Positions 18,648 through 26,720 of a stretch of 64,000 bases of DNA are shown here, piece after piece. Where the stretch lies: assembly GCF_937425535.1 (NCBI RefSeq), contig NZ_OW485601.1:4013501-4077500 (forward strand), in the 5' to 3' direction. The notes below the pieces were generated by a model. It was not told the DNA's origin. It saw only the letters and a program-made list of their open reading frames with translations, and did no database searches. The position numbers and the translations under genes were made by a program. Positions within the stretch are counted from its first letter, which is position 1, and each line of letters starts with the position of its first letter. This DNA is from Rhodovastum atsumiense. Lineage in GTDB: Bacteria; Pseudomonadota; Alphaproteobacteria; Acetobacterales; Acetobacteraceae.

Positions 18648-18758
18648 TCTTCGCGAAATCCGGACAGTGATCCTGAATCATGGCCGATTATGCGCGCATG
18701 GGAAAGGGCCACCTTTGCCCCGTCCGGAGCGACCGGACCTGCACGGGAGAGAGCGAGC

Positions 18759-19526
18759 ATGACGACGAATGGCACGAAGATCGCCCTGGTGACCGGTGCC
18801 AGCCGTGGGTTGGGACGCAACATGGCGATTGCGCTGGCGCGCAAGGGCGTGGACGTGATCGGCACCTATCACAGCAACGGCGCGGAGGCCGATGCCACGG
18901 CGGCGGCGATTGCCGCGCTCGGGCGCAAGGCGGTGATGCTCCGGCTCGACACCGGCGACACCGGTGGCTTCGCTGCTTTCGCGGCGGCGCTGCAGCAGGC
19001 GCTGGCGGATGGCTGGAACCGCGCGAATTTCGATTTCCTGGTGAACAACGCGGGCTTCGGCCTCAATGTGCCCTTCGCCGAGACCACCGAAGCCGATTTC
19101 GACCGGCTGATGGCGGTCCATTTCAAGGGCGTGTTCTTCCTGACCCAAACGTTGCTGCCGCTGCTCGCCGATGGCGGGCGCATCGTGAATATCTCCAGCG
19201 GGCTCGCACGCTTCAGCCTGCCGGGCTACGCCGCCTATGCGGCGATGAAGGGCGCGATCGAGGTGCTGACGCGCTATCTGGCGAAGGAACTGGGCCCACG
19301 CGGCATCGCCGTCAACACCATTGCTCCCGGCGCGATCGAGACCGATTTCGGCGGCGGCGCGGTGCGCGACAACCAGCAGGTCAACGCCTTCATCGCCGGC
19401 GTGACCGCGCTCGGGCGGGCCGGTCTGCCCGACGACATCGGCCCCGCCGTCGCGACGCTGCTGAGCGAGGATAATCGCTGGATCAACGCCCAGCGCATCG
19501 AGGTGTCCGGCGGCATGTTCGTCTAG
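18759..19526 (+). CDS. Short-chain dehydrogenase/reductase (classical SDR)
   Basis: A 255-residue enzyme that starts at the ATG after a GAGAGAG ribosome-binding site. The cofactor motif is TGASRGLG (12-19); the strand/turn motif is NNAG (96-99); the catalytic set is Ser 147, Tyr 160 and Lys 164 (YAAMK). PGAIETDF near residue 190 is the usual substrate-loop start. The residues after strand 2 (TYHSNG) hint at NADP(H) preference. The substrate is unknown. The divergent LysR gene probably regulates it, and it converges with the coumaroyl-CoA-ligase-like gene at a 41-bp gap. Confidence 0.9.
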   Translation: MTTNGTKIALVTGASRGLGRNMAIALARKGVDVIGTYHSNGAEADATAAAIAALGRKAVMLRLDTGDTGGFAAFAAALQQALADGWNRANFDFLVNNAGFGLNVPFAETTEADFDRLMAVHFKGVFFLTQTLLPLLADGGRIVNISSGLARFSLPGYAAYAAMKGAIEVLTRYLAKELGPRGIAVNTIAPGAIETDFGGGAVRDNQQVNAFIAGVTALGRAGLPDDIGPAVATLLSEDNRWINAQRIEVSGGMFV

Positions 19527-19567
19527 GCAGGGGCGAGGGCGGGAAGATGCCACCGGCTGGTCGGGCT

Positions 19568-20800
19568 TCAGCCGTCCGGCGTCGCGCCACCCGCCACCGC
19601 ATCCCAGTCGCCGGCCTTGTCCATCCCCGCGCGTGGCAGGCTCGCGCCGATGGTGAAATGGACCGGTCGCTCCGCCGCGGCGAAGCGTTGCCGGCACCAC
19701 GCATCGAGTTGCCCGGGCAGCAGGGCCGCATCAACCCCTTCCACCGGCACCACGAACGCCTTGAGGCGTGGCTCCGGCAGGGTGGTGTCCAGCCGCACCG
19801 CGCAATCCGCCACGGCGGGATGCGTGCGCAACTGCCCGGCGACCCGCGCTGGGTGGACGTTGACGCCGCCCACCTGCACGGCCTCGTCGCGCCGCCCCCG
19901 CAGCACCAGCCCGTCATCGGGCGTCCAGCTCACGTCATCGACGAGCGGCCAGGGGCGACCGGTCGCCCTCTCGACCAGGGCGGCCGCTCCGGCCGTTCGG
20001 TCGGCGCGCCAGCGCGGCAGCAGGCGGAACGGCGCGTCCGGGGCGGTGCGCCAGCCGATGCCGGCGGTTTCCGAACTGCCATAGACCTGCATCACCTCGG
20101 CGGCCCCGGCGGCCAGCAGCGCCGCGTGCAGATCCTCCGGCAACGGCGCGGTCGAGCTGACGATCCGCAATCCCGCCGGCAGCGCCGGCACCTCGGCGAG
20201 CAGACGTCGCAACGCGGTCGGGAATGCCACCACCAGGTCGTCGGCGTGCAGCGCCTGCCGCAACGGCCCCGGCGCCATGGCGCGGGCATCCAGCACCGGC
20301 CAGCCGGCCTGCTCCGGCAGCAGCACGGTGAAGAGGAAGCCGTAGATGTGATGCGACGGCACGGACTGGACGATACGGCGCCGGTCCGCAAAGGCCGCGT
20401 GCCAGTGCGCCGTTTCCGCCATCAACGTCGTCCAGGGCTGCGGACAGGATTTCGGCAGGCCGGTGCTGCCGGAGGTGAGGAAGGTCACGCCACCCGTGCC
20501 GGCCGCCAGTGCCGCGGCAACGATGTCCGCCCATTCCCCGAGCGTCTTCCGCTCCAGCAGCATTGCCTCGATGCCAGCCTCGTGCAGGCGAAACAGGCCG
20601 TTCACGGCCGCCGCCAGTGCCATCGTCTCCAGGCTGTCGAGGCCCAGCTCGGCGACGAAGTCGATTTGCCCGGGCCAGCCCGCCACCTGCTGCGCAGACA
20701 GGCCGCGCCGCGAGATCTGCCACAGCTCGGCCGCCAGCAGCGAGCGCAGCACGCGCAGGATGGCATGGCGCGGGAGCACGGGGGGCGCAGCTTCCGCCAT
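19568..20800 (-). CDS. pcl: 4-coumarate:CoA ligase-like enzyme, PYP-chromophore activation type
   Basis: A 410-residue adenylate-forming enzyme. ATG 20800 has a GGAG ribosome-binding site. It is shorter than standard acyl-CoA synthetases (about 540). An N-terminal stretch resembles an acyl carrier motif (FVAELGLDSLETMALA, Ser 56). The P-loop TFLTSGSTGLPK is at 106-117, the adenylation motif is QVYGSSETAGIGWR, the hinge is LRGRRDEAVQVGGVNVHP, and a late Lys lies in LPRAGMDKAGDW. Short ligases of this kind activate p-coumarate for attachment to photoactive yellow protein. Here the gene is directly divergent from two PYP genes, which is the main reason for the call. An acyl-ACP or other aryl ligase role remains possible. 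Confidence 0.75.
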   Translation of the reverse strand: MAEAAPPVLPRHAILRVLRSLLAAELWQISRRGLSAQQVAGWPGQIDFVAELGLDSLETMALAAAVNGLFRLHEAGIEAMLLERKTLGEWADIVAAALAAGTGGVTFLTSGSTGLPKSCPQPWTTLMAETAHWHAAFADRRRIVQSVPSHHIYGFLFTVLLPEQAGWPVLDARAMAPGPLRQALHADDLVVAFPTALRRLLAEVPALPAGLRIVSSTAPLPEDLHAALLAAGAAEVMQVYGSSETAGIGWRTAPDAPFRLLPRWRADRTAGAAALVERATGRPWPLVDDVSWTPDDGLVLRGRRDEAVQVGGVNVHPARVAGQLRTHPAVADCAVRLDTTLPEPRLKAFVVPVEGVDAALLPGQLDAWCRQRFAAAERPVHFTIGASLPRAGMDKAGDWDAVAGGATPDG

Positions 20801-20840
20801 TGCCGGTTTCTCCAATAATTTTCGACAAAACCTGACCCTG

Positions 20841-20860
20841 AACGCACGGGGGTGTGCGTT
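20841..20860. promoter_or_regulatory. Palindrome in the ligase/PYP divergent promoter
   Basis: A perfect 7-bp inverted repeat, AACGCAC and GTGCGTT, with a 6-bp GC spacer is followed by the palindrome TTGCGCAA. It sits centrally in the 123-bp region between the divergent ligase and first PYP gene, so one regulator could control both directions. Confidence 0.5.
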
Positions 20861-20923
20861 AATTTTGCGCAACGATACTAGCAGAAGCCATCGATTCCAT
20901 GCATCTGGAGAAATCATTCGAAG

Positions 20924-21286
20924 ATGCCAAGTTTTGCTGATTCGCAATTGCACGACTGGTTGCACGCCAGTTCCACGCAGGCCATCGACGCCCTTCCGTT
21001 TGGCGTCGTCGGCATGGTGCCGGATGGCATCGTGGCCATCTACAACAAGGCGGAATCCAGCATCGCCGGGCTGACGCCGGATCGGGTCATCGGACGCCAT
21101 TTCTTTTCGTCGGTCGCGCCTTGCACCAACAATCACATGGTTGCGGGACGTTTTGATTCAGAGCCGGAAATCGATGACACCATTGATTACGTCTTCACCC
21201 TGCGCATGCGCAGCACGCCGGTGCGGCTGCGCCTGTTGAAGCATCCTGGCTGCCAGTACATGTACCTGGCCGTGGAACGGCGCTAA
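20924..21286 (+). CDS. pyp: Photoactive yellow protein (first copy)
   Basis: A 120-residue single-PAS blue-light receptor. Aligned with Halorhodospira PYP, the chromophore cysteine is Cys 67 in FFSSVAPCTNN, including the preceding Pro. The phenolate partners Tyr 40 and Glu 44 are in AIYNKAESSIAG, and the gate Met 95 is in FTLRMRSTPVRL. PFGVVGMVPDG and VIGRHFF match the PAS core. Positions equal to Thr 50 and Arg 52 of Halorhodospira PYP are Ala and Leu, so spectrum and photocycle may differ. The protein would bind p-coumarate as a thioester to Cys 67. The ATG has a GGAG 13 bases upstream. It heads an operon with a second PYP, a kinase and a receiver. Confidence 0.9.
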   Translation: MPSFADSQLHDWLHASSTQAIDALPFGVVGMVPDGIVAIYNKAESSIAGLTPDRVIGRHFFSSVAPCTNNHMVAGRFDSEPEIDDTIDYVFTLRMRSTPVRLRLLKHPGCQYMYLAVERR

Positions 21287-21323
21287 GGGCCGGAATGGCG
21301 ATTTTTCTGCCTTCGCCGCAGTC

Positions 21324-21710
21324 ATGGGGAGCAGACCACTGACATTCCCTCCCTTCGATGACGCACGGCTCCTGGACTGGCTGCAGGAGGCCGATGGCGA
21401 CAAGGCCGATCGATTGCCGTTCGGCATCATCGCCATGGACCATGACGGTTACGTCGAGCTGTACAATGCCTACGAGGCAAAGGCGTCCGGCTTCACCCGA
21501 GAGCGGGCCATCGGCCGGAACTTCTTCCGGACATTCGGGCGTTGCACGAACAACCCGCTGGTTGCGGGACGGCTGCTGGGGAATGCCGACATCGATGATA
21601 CCATCCATCATACCTTCACCTTCCGCATGAAGGTGGTCCCGGTGCGCCTGCGCCTGCTCAAGCGGCTGCCGCTGGCGCGGATGGCGCTGGCCGTGGACCA
21701 GGGGGCGTGA
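21324..21710 (+). CDS. pyp: Photoactive yellow protein (second, divergent copy)
   Basis: A 128-residue paralogue of the preceding gene, 37 bp downstream. The equivalents of the key residues are Tyr 47 and Glu 51 (ELYNAYEAKASG), the chromophore Cys 74 (FFRTFGRCTNN) and Met 102 (FTFRMKVVPVRLRLL). The Pro before the cysteine is replaced by Arg, and the Thr 50/Arg 52 positions are Ser and Phe. It therefore keeps the attachment site but has a changed pocket, suggesting a different absorption or cycle speed. Its stop overlaps the kinase start (ATGA-like). It may pair with the first PYP as a two-state or two-colour sensor (inference). Confidence 0.85.
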   Translation: MGSRPLTFPPFDDARLLDWLQEADGDKADRLPFGIIAMDHDGYVELYNAYEAKASGFTRERAIGRNFFRTFGRCTNNPLVAGRLLGNADIDDTIHHTFTFRMKVVPVRLRLLKRLPLARMALAVDQGA

Positions 21711-23392
21711 TGATCGATTGCGATCACTCATCCGACCTGGAGATCCTGACCGACTTCCTCTACGTCGTGCCGATCGGCCTGATGCGGTTCCGGCTGGATG
21801 GCGAGGTCGAGCTGGTCAACCCGATGGTGGCGCAGATGCTGATGCCGCTGCTGCCGGACGGCGACCTGTCGAATGTCTACGCGTCCCTGGGGCGCTTCGT
21901 GCCGAACCTGGACAGGCGGCTGAGCGAGTTTCCCTTCAACCACGGCATCGTCATGCACCAGGAGCGCTACCATGCGGTGATGGAGCCCCATCGCGTGGTG
22001 CTTTCGGTCACCATCCATCGCGTCGACCAGACCGCCTGGATCGCCGTCATCGAGGACGTGACGGCGCAGGCCGAGCAGGAGCGGCAGCTCGCCGAGACCA
22101 AGGCGGATCTTACCTGGCGTCGTTACTTCGATCCCTTGACCCGCCTGCCCAACCGCAGCCAGCTGGAACTCAGGCTGGCCGAGTCCGGCCGGCAGGAAGG
22201 CGAACGGCCGACGCTGGTCTTCATCGACATCGCCGGCGTGCGGGCCATCATGGAAATGAGGGGCTACACCGCGGGCGACCGGCTGCTGGTCGAAATCGCT
22301 GACCGGTTGCGCAAGGTCGCGGGCGAGTCCAATTTCGTCGCGCGTCTCGGCGGGACAAACTTCGTCATCCTGTGCCGATGGCTCGGCAACGAGGCGCTGA
22401 AGGACCTGGAATACAGGATCCAGGAGGCGATCGCCGCCCCGTTCCGGATCGAACACGAGAACTGCGTCGTCTCCGCCAACGTCGCCATCGCGCCGGTTGA
22501 CCAGCCGGCCGGCTTCGATCTGATGAAGGCTGCCGGAAAGGCCATGCACGAGCTGCGGCAGCGGCACGAGAGCGAGGAAAATGCCGAACGCCATCGGCAA
22601 AAGATGGAATCGCTCGGCCGCATGATGGGTGGGGTCGCCCATGAGATCAACAATATGCTGCAGCCTATCGGCGTGCTCGCCGAGGAGCTGATCATCAGCA
22701 ACCTGGTCAGGGAGGCGGGGCGTCAGCATCTCGATGTCATGCTGGAGTGCACGGAAAAGACGAAGGAGATCATCGCCGGCCTGCTCGCGTTCTCCAGGCC
22801 GGGGGTGCGCGAGGTCGAGGTGGTGGAGCCCGCCGAGGTGCTCGCTGACAGCCTGCGCCTCGCGCGCCAGGCCATTCCGGTCAACGTGTTCGTACGGACG
22901 GAGGTGGCCGGGGTCGTGCCGCGCATTGCCGTCAACCGCACGGCCTTCTCGCAGATCATCCTCAACCTGCTGACGAACGCAGCGGCCGCGATGGGGTACC
23001 GGGGCAGCGTGAGGGTCACGCTGAACGAGCATCTGGTTGTGGAATCCGGTCACGCCAGGATAGTGCGGCGGCCCCGCTACGTGCGCCTGCGAGTGATCGA
23101 CACCGGGTGCGGCATGAACCGGGAGACGCTTGACCGGGTCTTCGAGCCCTTCTTCACCACCAAGCCCATCGGCCAGGGGACCGGCCTCGGCCTGCCGGTC
23201 GTGTACGGCCTGGTGCAGGAAATGCGCGGGATCATCACGCTGCTGAGCGAGCCGGGGCAGGGAACGACGGTGACGATCCTGATCCCCGTTCACGAGGACG
23301 CCCCGGACCGCGTGGGGGCGGACAGGACGGCTCTTGCGGGCGTCACCGCGCGGCCCGTGTTGCAGGAAGCCATTTCCGATGATGGACAGTGA
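21707..23392 (+). CDS. Soluble sensor kinase: PAS - degenerate GGDEF - histidine kinase
   Basis: 561 residues with no membrane helix. Residues 10-120 look like a PAS or PYP-like sensor without the chromophore cysteine. Residues 138-285 are a GGDEF domain (FDPLTRLPNRSQLELRLAES, VFIDIAGVRAIMEMRGYTAG), but the signature is RLGGTNF instead of GG(D/E)EF, so it is unlikely to make c-di-GMP. The kinase core has phospho-His 312 (GGVAHEINNMLQPIGVLAEE), the N box LLTNAAAAMG, DTGCGM and GTGLGLP. It is translationally coupled to the second PYP and to the receiver gene, so it is the obvious candidate to read the PYP state. Direct contact is inference. Confidence 0.85.
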   Translation: MMIDCDHSSDLEILTDFLYVVPIGLMRFRLDGEVELVNPMVAQMLMPLLPDGDLSNVYASLGRFVPNLDRRLSEFPFNHGIVMHQERYHAVMEPHRVVLSVTIHRVDQTAWIAVIEDVTAQAEQERQLAETKADLTWRRYFDPLTRLPNRSQLELRLAESGRQEGERPTLVFIDIAGVRAIMEMRGYTAGDRLLVEIADRLRKVAGESNFVARLGGTNFVILCRWLGNEALKDLEYRIQEAIAAPFRIEHENCVVSANVAIAPVDQPAGFDLMKAAGKAMHELRQRHESEENAERHRQKMESLGRMMGGVAHEINNMLQPIGVLAEELIISNLVREAGRQHLDVMLECTEKTKEIIAGLLAFSRPGVREVEVVEPAEVLADSLRLARQAIPVNVFVRTEVAGVVPRIAVNRTAFSQIILNLLTNAAAAMGYRGSVRVTLNEHLVVESGHARIVRRPRYVRLRVIDTGCGMNRETLDRVFEPFFTTKPIGQGTGLGLPVVYGLVQEMRGIITLLSEPGQGTTVTILIPVHEDAPDRVGADRTALAGVTARPVLQEAISDDGQ

Positions 23393-23394
23393 GC

Positions 23395-23769
23395 ATGGCG
23401 TCGATTCTGCTGATTGAAGACGTGCCGGCAGTTCTGTTGTCGCTGCGGCTGATCCTGCAGGGCAAGGGCCATCAGGTCACCGACGCCACCAACGGTGCGG
23501 AGGCGGTCGAACTGCTGCGCGTCACCCGGTTCGACCTGGTCATCACCGACATCTGGATGGCGGGGGCCAGCGGGGTGGACGTGATCCGCGAAGGCAGGCG
23601 CCACTCGCCGCCCACGCGCTTCCTGGGGATCACCGGCGGCAACCCCAACGTGTCCGGGCAGGTGGAAGAGCCGCATCCCGACCGGTACGGCGCCGATTTG
23701 CTGCTGCGCAAACCCTTCAAGCGGGAGGCGCTGCTCTCGGCCGTCGAGCAGTTGCTGCGGCCATCGTGA
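23395..23769 (+). CDS. Single-domain response regulator of the PYP operon
   Basis: 124 residues, receiver domain only. SILLIEDVPAVLLSL holds the acidic pair, FDLVITDIWMAGASG the phospho-Asp, FLGITGG the switch Thr, and LLLRKPFKREAL the Lys. ATG 23395 follows a GGACAG; a GTG at 23389 overlapping the kinase stop is also possible. With no DNA-binding or enzyme output it probably acts by protein contact, as CheY does, or as a phosphorelay shuttle. It closes the PYP-PYP-kinase operon, and the efflux genes that follow are on the other strand. Confidence 0.85.
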   Translation: MASILLIEDVPAVLLSLRLILQGKGHQVTDATNGAEAVELLRVTRFDLVITDIWMAGASGVDVIREGRRHSPPTRFLGITGGNPNVSGQVEEPHPDRYGADLLLRKPFKREALLSAVEQLLRPS

Positions 23770-23805
23770 CCGAACGCCCGGGCATGGGGCCCGCCACAGG
23801 CCGGA

Positions 23806-25377
23806 TCAATGCCCCATCGGGGCGGCCCCTCCCAGCCTGACCTTGCGCAGCGTCAGCGCCAGCGGCACCGCGGCGAGCGAGATCAGCGTGAGCACCCAGA
23901 ACACGTCCATGTAGGCAAGCAGCGAGACCTGGGCCTGCACCTGGCGGCCGATCCACGCCGCCGCCTGCTGCTGCGCCAGGCCCGGCGGGCTGCCCTGGGC
24001 GGTGAACCAGCCGACGAGGTGCTGCAGCGTGTCCTGGTAGGCCACCCCGGAGGGCACCACGTGCTCGACCAGCCGGCTCTGGTGGAACTGCTCGCGATGG
24101 GCGAGGATGTTGGACGCCAGCGAGATGCCAATCGAGCCGCCGGTGTTGCGCGCCGCGTTGATCAGCGCCGAGGCTTGGTCGGTCCTGGCCGGCGGGATGC
24201 CGTCGTAGGAGGCCGCGGTGATCGAGAGGAAGATCAGCGGCAGCCCCACGCCGGTCAGCATCCGTGCATGCGCGAGAAACCAGAAGTCGAGGCCCTCGTA
24301 CACGTTGGTCATCTGGTGCATCGAGGCTGCGATCACCAGGGCGCCCGCCATGATCATGAATTTGGGCTGGACCCTGGTCGAGAGCCGGGCGACGACGAAC
24401 ATCATCGCCATGGTCACCAGCCCGCCGGGCGAGAGCATCAGCCCGGCCCAGGTGGCGGTGTAGCCGAAATCCGCCTGCACCAGTTGCGGCAGGAACTGCG
24501 TGGTCGCCATCAGGATGGCGCCGGTCGCCAGCATCACCAGGAAGCAGGCCCCGAACTGCCGGCTTGCCACCATGCGCAGATCCACCGCGGGATTGCGGCG
24601 GGTCATCTCCCACGGGATCATCAGCACGAAGGCCAGTGCGCACACCGTCGCCGCCGCCACGATGAACGAGGAAGCGAACCAGTCATCCTCCAGCCCGCGG
24701 TCGAGCACCACCTCCAGCGCGCCGAGGAAGGTCGCGACCAGTGCGAAGCCGATCCAGTCGAACGCCTCGCCGCGCCGGTGCCGGCGTTGCTCCGCCTCGG
24801 CCGGGGCATCGTGCAGCAGTGATCCGATCAGCACGAAGGTCAGCGCGCCCACCGGGCCGTTGATGAGAAAGCACCAGTGCCAGGAAATGTTGTCGGACAG
24901 CCAGCCGCCGAGCGTCGGCCCGACCACGGGGGCGACCACCACCGCCACGCCGAACAGCGCGAAGCCCTGCCCACGCTTCTCCGGCGGAAAGGAATCCGCG
25001 AGGATCGACTGTGCCACCGGGACCATGCCGCCGCCGCCCAGCCCCTGCAGCACGCGCAGCAGCAGCAGGGCTTCCAGGTTCGGGGCGAAGCCGCACAACA
25101 CCGAGCTGATGGTAAAAAGCGCAAGGCAGATCAGGAAGAAGGTCTTGCGCCCGAGCCGCCGCGCCAGGAAGCTGCTGGCGGTGAGGATGATGGCGTTGGA
25201 AACGAGATAGGTCGTCACCACCCAGGACGCGTCGTCCTGGCTGACGCCCATGCCGCCGGCGATATAGGGCAGCGCGACATTGGCGATGGTGGTGTCCAGC
25301 ACTTCCATGAAGGACGCCAGCGCCACCAGCACCGCGATCAGCCATGGATTGGCGGCGTGGCGCGGCGCGGGGCTCAC
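23806..25377 (-). CDS. DHA2-family MFS drug exporter (EmrB-like)
   Basis: 523 residues with about 14 hydrophobic helices, the DHA2 layout. Signatures include the early motif VLDTTIANVALPYIAGGMGV, the loop motif ARRLGRKTFF, VLQGLGGGGMVPVAQSILAD with FPPEKRGQGFALFG, and APVVGPTLGGWLSD (antiporter motif C). It would export hydrophobic toxins by proton antiport together with the adaptor gene upstream, whose stop overlaps its start. The MarR gene further upstream is the likely repressor. Which compound is exported is unknown. Confidence 0.9.
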   Translation of the reverse strand: MSPAPRHAANPWLIAVLVALASFMEVLDTTIANVALPYIAGGMGVSQDDASWVVTTYLVSNAIILTASSFLARRLGRKTFFLICLALFTISSVLCGFAPNLEALLLLRVLQGLGGGGMVPVAQSILADSFPPEKRGQGFALFGVAVVVAPVVGPTLGGWLSDNISWHWCFLINGPVGALTFVLIGSLLHDAPAEAEQRRHRRGEAFDWIGFALVATFLGALEVVLDRGLEDDWFASSFIVAAATVCALAFVLMIPWEMTRRNPAVDLRMVASRQFGACFLVMLATGAILMATTQFLPQLVQADFGYTATWAGLMLSPGGLVTMAMMFVVARLSTRVQPKFMIMAGALVIAASMHQMTNVYEGLDFWFLAHARMLTGVGLPLIFLSITAASYDGIPPARTDQASALINAARNTGGSIGISLASNILAHREQFHQSRLVEHVVPSGVAYQDTLQHLVGWFTAQGSPPGLAQQQAAAWIGRQVQAQVSLLAYMDVFWVLTLISLAAVPLALTLRKVRLGGAAPMGH

Positions 25378-26537
25378 AGCCGGCTCCGCAGCCGCTCATA
25401 CAGCGAGGGCGTGGGATCGATCCGCACCTCTGGCACCACCGACATGCCGGGACCGAGTGCCACGTCGGTCGGCGGGTTGTCCATCACCACCTTCACCGGC
25501 ACGCGCTGGACGATCTTGACGTAGTTGCCGGTGGCGTTTTCCGCGGGCAGCAGCGAAAACGCGGTGCCGGAGCCGGACTGCACGCTCGCGACATGGCCGC
25601 TGATCCGGCGTTCCGGATAGGCATCGATGCGCAGGGTCACGGCCTGGCCGGGGCGCATGGCATCAAGCTGGGTTTCCTTGAAGTTCGCCGTGACCCAGAC
25701 CTCGTCCGGCACGAACATCGACAGGCTCGCCCCCGCCTGCGCGTACTGCCCGACGGCGGCGGAGAGATTGACCACGCGGCCGGGCTGGCTGGCGGTGACC
25801 GTCGTGTAGGACAGATTGAGCGTTGCCTGGTCGCGTTGTGCCGCCGCCTGCGCGAGGTTCGCCTCGGCGCTGGCCCGCTGCGCCTTGAGCGCGGCCAACT
25901 GGCGGGTGGCGGCGGCCACCGCCGCCTGGGCGGTCTTCAGCGCTGCCTGCTGCTGGCGAAGCTGGGAGGCGTATTGCTGCGCGCTCTGCACGGAGGCGGC
26001 GCCGTTATGGGCGGCGAGGTAGTCATAGCGTGCCGCCTGCTGCTGTGCGAACACCAGCCCGGCCTCGGTCTGTTCCAGTTGCGCCGCGGACTGCGCGACC
26101 TGGGCCTGCTGCACGGCGGTTTGCGCGTCGATATTGCGGATGCTGGCCTCGGCCGCGTCCACCTGTGCCTGCGCCTGGGCGAGCGCCACGCGATAATCGC
26201 GGTCATCGATCCGCGCGATCACCGCGCCGGCCGCGACGTGCTGGTTGTCGGTGACCGGAACGGCAGTGATGTAGCCTGCAACTTTCGGGGCAAGCGCGAA
26301 CTGCCGCGCGGCGATGAAGGCGTCATCGGTGGTTTCGAAGCGTCGCGCCGCATCCCAGTACAGATACCCGCCGGCCGCGAGCGGCACCAGGGCCAGCAGC
26401 GCGGCGCCGACCGCCAGCGCATGGCGGGGCATGCCACGGGGGGCGGCCGGGCGTGGCCGGGCCGCGCGGCGTGCCGGGTCCGGCCGGTCATTTGCGGGCA
26501 GGAGTGCGGGCTCCTGGTCGATCTCGTCGAGGGTCAT
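25374..26537 (-). CDS. HlyD/EmrA-type membrane fusion protein
   Basis: About 387 residues from ATG 26537. That start is chosen because the in-frame ATG at 26564 lies inside an operator repeat and has no ribosome-binding site. A single N-terminal helix (ALAVGAALLALVPLAAGGYL) is followed by a split lipoyl/barrel-sandwich domain (FALAPKVAGYITAVPVTDNQ, later QPGRVVNLSAAVGQYAQAG) around a long Ala/Gln-rich coiled coil (about 120-220). A beta-barrel domain follows. It bridges the EmrB-like exporter to an outer-membrane channel. It overlaps the exporter gene by four bases and shares a regulatory region with the divergent MarR gene. Confidence 0.9.
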   Translation of the reverse strand: MTLDEIDQEPALLPANDRPDPARRAARPRPAAPRGMPRHALAVGAALLALVPLAAGGYLYWDAARRFETTDDAFIAARQFALAPKVAGYITAVPVTDNQHVAAGAVIARIDDRDYRVALAQAQAQVDAAEASIRNIDAQTAVQQAQVAQSAAQLEQTEAGLVFAQQQAARYDYLAAHNGAASVQSAQQYASQLRQQQAALKTAQAAVAAATRQLAALKAQRASAEANLAQAAAQRDQATLNLSYTTVTASQPGRVVNLSAAVGQYAQAGASLSMFVPDEVWVTANFKETQLDAMRPGQAVTLRIDAYPERRISGHVASVQSGSGTAFSLLPAENATGNYVKIVQRVPVKVVMDNPPTDVALGPGMSVVPEVRIDPTPSLYERLRSRL

Positions 26538-26550
26538 GGGGCGCCCTGAT

Positions 26551-26690
26551 TTGTTAGGCTCCATACAGAATAAGTTAGGCGCCTAACAAAGTCAATGCCG
26601 GCGCAACGACGAGAGGGAGGCATGCCGGCCGCCGGCTGCCGAAACTGCAGGCCGGTATTGACGGCATTATTGTTAGGGGCCATACAAAAT
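26551..26690. promoter_or_regulatory. MarR operators between efflux pair and marR
   Basis: The region has two near-identical 21-bp sites: TTGTTAGG(C/G)(T/G)CCATACA with a shared AAT end, at 26551-26571 and 26670-26690. Between them lies a perfect 14-bp palindrome GTTAGGCGCCTAAC at 26574-26587. The sites flank both divergent promoters, as expected for a MarR dimer repressing its own gene and the efflux operon. Confidence 0.7.
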
Positions 26691-26720
26691 GGTTATTGCC
26701 GTTTGGAACGATTGCAGGCC

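Noticed and set aside
18759-19526. The SDR as part of the PYP chromophore pathway
   Set aside because: It is convergent with the ligase and paired with its own divergent LysR; no known SDR step is needed for p-coumarate.
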